Source: Bacteroidota bacterium (GTDB lineage Bacteria; Bacteroidota; Bacteroidia; Flavobacteriales; Flavobacteriaceae). Taken from it: DNA of 7,768 bases. Of the stretch, positions 6,415 through 7,768 are shown piece after piece. A program made the position numbers and the translations under genes. The notes beneath the pieces are model-generated. The model was given only the letters and a program-made list of their open reading frames with translations. It was not told the DNA's origin and ran no database searches. The stretch is taken from NCBI GenBank assembly GCA_023390775.1, contig JAEWCF010000079.1:1-7768 (forward strand), written 5' to 3'. The stretch's first letter is position 1. Every line of letters starts with the position of its first letter.

Positions 6415-6439
6415 AACTTAACGCCGATTTCGTTAAATT
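6415..6439. promoter_or_regulatory. Inverted repeat over the ffh promoter (possible operator)
   Basis: TTAACG (6418-6423) and CGTTAA (6431-6436) form a perfect 6-base inverted repeat with a 7-base spacer. After one mismatch each side the symmetry continues with AA/TT. The right arm overlaps the first bases of the TAAATTTG element. The position suits a dimeric DNA-binding regulator, but no regulator is identified and the half-sites are short. Confidence 0.35.
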
Positions 6440-6441
6440 TG
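6434..6441 (+). promoter_or_regulatory. Bacteroidota -7 promoter element for ffh
   Basis: TAAATTTG matches the TAnnTTTG consensus exactly, 19 bases before the ffh ATG, which gives a short leader. There is no good TTTG at the expected -33 position; the closest resemblance is TTTC at 6405-6408. Confidence 0.5.
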
Positions 6442-6460
6442 CGGCTGTAAAATCAGCATT

Positions 6461-7768
6461 ATGTTTGAGAATCTCAGCGAAAAACTCGATAAGGCATTTC
6501 ACATACTAAAGGGCCACGGCAAGATCACCGAGGTCAACGTCGCCGATACCCTAAAGGAAGTGCGCCGCGCGCTCCTGGATGCCGACGTCAACTTCAAGAT
6601 AGCCAAGGAATTCACCAACCGCGTCAAGGAAAAAGCCATCGGGCAAAACGTGCTCACGACGCTGCAGCCGGGCCAGCTGATGGTCAAGCTCGTCAAGGAC
6701 GAACTCACCGAACTAATGGGCGGCGATGTCACCGGCGTCAATCTCTCAGGAAATCCGGCGGTGATCCTCATGTCGGGGTTGCAGGGCTCGGGAAAGACGA
6801 CTTTCTCGGGTAAACTTGCGCTCTTCCTCAAATCAAAAAAGAACAAAAAACCGCTTCTGGTCGCGTGTGATATTTACCGTCCGGCGGCGATCAACCAGCT
6901 GCGCGTAGTTGGAGAGCAGGTAGGGGTCGAAGTGTATTCGGAGCCGGAGAACAAGAATCCGGTCGAGATCGCCCAGAATGCCATCCGCCACGCCAAATCG
7001 AACGGTTTCAACGTGGTCATCGTCGATACGGCCGGACGACTTGCAATCGATGAGCAGATGATGGACGAGATCGCCAACGTGCACCGGGCGATCCAACCGC
7101 AGGAAACGCTTTTTGTCGTGGATGCGATGACGGGCCAGGACGCTGTCAATACGGCCAAGGCCTTTAACGACAGGCTGAATTTCGACGGAGTCGTCCTGAC
7201 CAAACTTGACGGTGATACAAGGGGAGGTGCGGCGATCTCGATCAAATCAGTGGTCGACAAACCCATCAAGTTCGTGGGAACGGGCGAAAAGATGGAGGCG
7301 CTTGACGTGTTTTATCCTTCGCGTATGGCGGACAGGATCCTCGGGATGGGCGACGTCATCTCGCTTGTCGAGCGTGCCCAGGAGCAGTTCAACGAGGAGG
7401 AGGCGCGCAAACTGCAGAAGAAGATTGCCAAGAACGAATTCGGGTTTGACGATTTCCTCGCGCAGATCCAGCAGGTCAAGAAAATGGGGAACATGAAGGA
7501 CCTCGTGGGAATGATTCCGGGCGCGTCAAAAGCGATGAAGGATATCGAGATTGAGGACGATGCCTTCAAGCATATCGAGGCCATCATCCACTCCATGACG
7601 CCTGCCGAGCGCAAGAAGCCGTCCCTGATCGACGTCAAGCGCAAGAACCGGATCGCGAAAGGTTCGGGGACCAAGATCGAACAGGTCAACCAACTGATGA
7701 AACAGTTCGACCAGATGAGCAAGATGATGAAGATGATGCAGGGCCCGGGCGGAAAGAACCTCATGAAG
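6461..7768 (+). CDS. ffh: Signal recognition particle GTPase Ffh (partial, last residues beyond window)
   Basis: The protein subunit of the bacterial signal recognition particle. It binds 4.5S RNA and signal sequences emerging from ribosomes and delivers the complex to FtsY at the inner membrane, using GTP. The window holds 436 codons and probably lacks only the final few residues, since family members are about 440-450 long. Seen: an N domain at about 1-90 (ADTLKEVRRALLDADVNFK); the GTPase G domain with P-loop GLQGSGKT (106-113), DTAGR (189-193), TKLD (247-250), the DTRGG motif (252-256) and GTGEK (273-277); and a methionine-rich M domain from about 305 with the RNA-binding NRIAKGSG (397-404) and a run of KMMKMMQG near the end. 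All expected motifs are intact. Many stretches, for example KGHGKITEVNVADTLKEVRR, read like flavobacterial Ffh. The start is the ATG at 6461, preceded by an A/T-rich leader. Confidence 0.98.
   Translation, partial: MFENLSEKLDKAFHILKGHGKITEVNVADTLKEVRRALLDADVNFKIAKEFTNRVKEKAIGQNVLTTLQPGQLMVKLVKDELTELMGGDVTGVNLSGNPAVILMSGLQGSGKTTFSGKLALFLKSKKNKKPLLVACDIYRPAAINQLRVVGEQVGVEVYSEPENKNPVEIAQNAIRHAKSNGFNVVIVDTAGRLAIDEQMMDEIANVHRAIQPQETLFVVDAMTGQDAVNTAKAFNDRLNFDGVVLTKLDGDTRGGAAISIKSVVDKPIKFVGTGEKMEALDVFYPSRMADRILGMGDVISLVERAQEQFNEEEARKLQKKIAKNEFGFDDFLAQIQQVKKMGNMKDLVGMIPGASKAMKDIEIEDDAFKHIEAIIHSMTPAERKKPSLIDVKRKNRIAKGSGTKIEQVNQLMKQFDQMSKMMKMMQGPGGKNLMK

Noticed and set aside
5906..6421. A 171-codon plus-strand frame over the end of the T9SS gene and beyond.
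   Set aside because: It reads through the sorting domain in another frame and through the terminator and the antisense of the small lipoprotein, and has no coherent domain.
6308..6502. An N-terminal extension of the small lipoprotein up to 6502, which would give 123 residues.
   Set aside because: It would overlap the start of ffh antisense, run through the shared promoter region, and place the lipoprotein signal peptide in the middle of the chain.

Overview
The window comes from a Bacteroidota chromosome, most likely a Flavobacteriaceae species with fairly high G+C by eye (not counted). Three signs support this. The signal recognition particle GTPase at the right end reads like flavobacterial Ffh. 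One secreted protein ends in a type IX secretion (T9SS) type A sorting domain. A FecI/FecR/STN-receptor surface-signalling cassette is also present. Likely promoters follow the Bacteroidota pattern (-7 element TAnnTTTG), and Shine-Dalgarno sequences are generally absent.

Layout. Positions 1-2629, minus strand, hold a three-gene operon read right to left: an ECF sigma factor, a membrane-anchored FecR-type anti-sigma factor, and an outer-membrane TonB-dependent receptor with an N-terminal STN signalling domain, cut by the left edge. Positions 2719-4362, divergent on the plus strand, hold two secreted lipoproteins. The C-terminal half of the first is homologous to almost all of the second. A probable 46-residue single-pass membrane protein fits between them. 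A clear terminator at 4375-4401 closes this unit. Positions 4444-6102 encode a T9SS cargo protein that I read as an eight-repeat beta-propeller. A bidirectional terminator at 6106-6131 separates it from a convergent 58-residue lipoprotein gene (6131-6307, minus). The 153-base gap after that is a divergent promoter region, with an inverted repeat over the -7 element of ffh. Ffh fills 6461 to the right edge and lacks only its last few residues.

How the genes may work together. In the Fec paradigm, ligand binding to the receptor is relayed by the STN domain to the periplasmic part of FecR, which frees the sigma factor for transcription. The divergent lipoproteins share an 89-base intergenic region with this operon and carry acidic residues just after the lipid cysteine, resembling Bacteroidota surface-export signals. 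A plausible but unproven reading is that they are surface accessories or regulon members of the receptor system. The T9SS protein and ffh have their own transcription signals and probably form separate units. No tRNA, rRNA, CRISPR array, insertion sequence or phage gene was seen.
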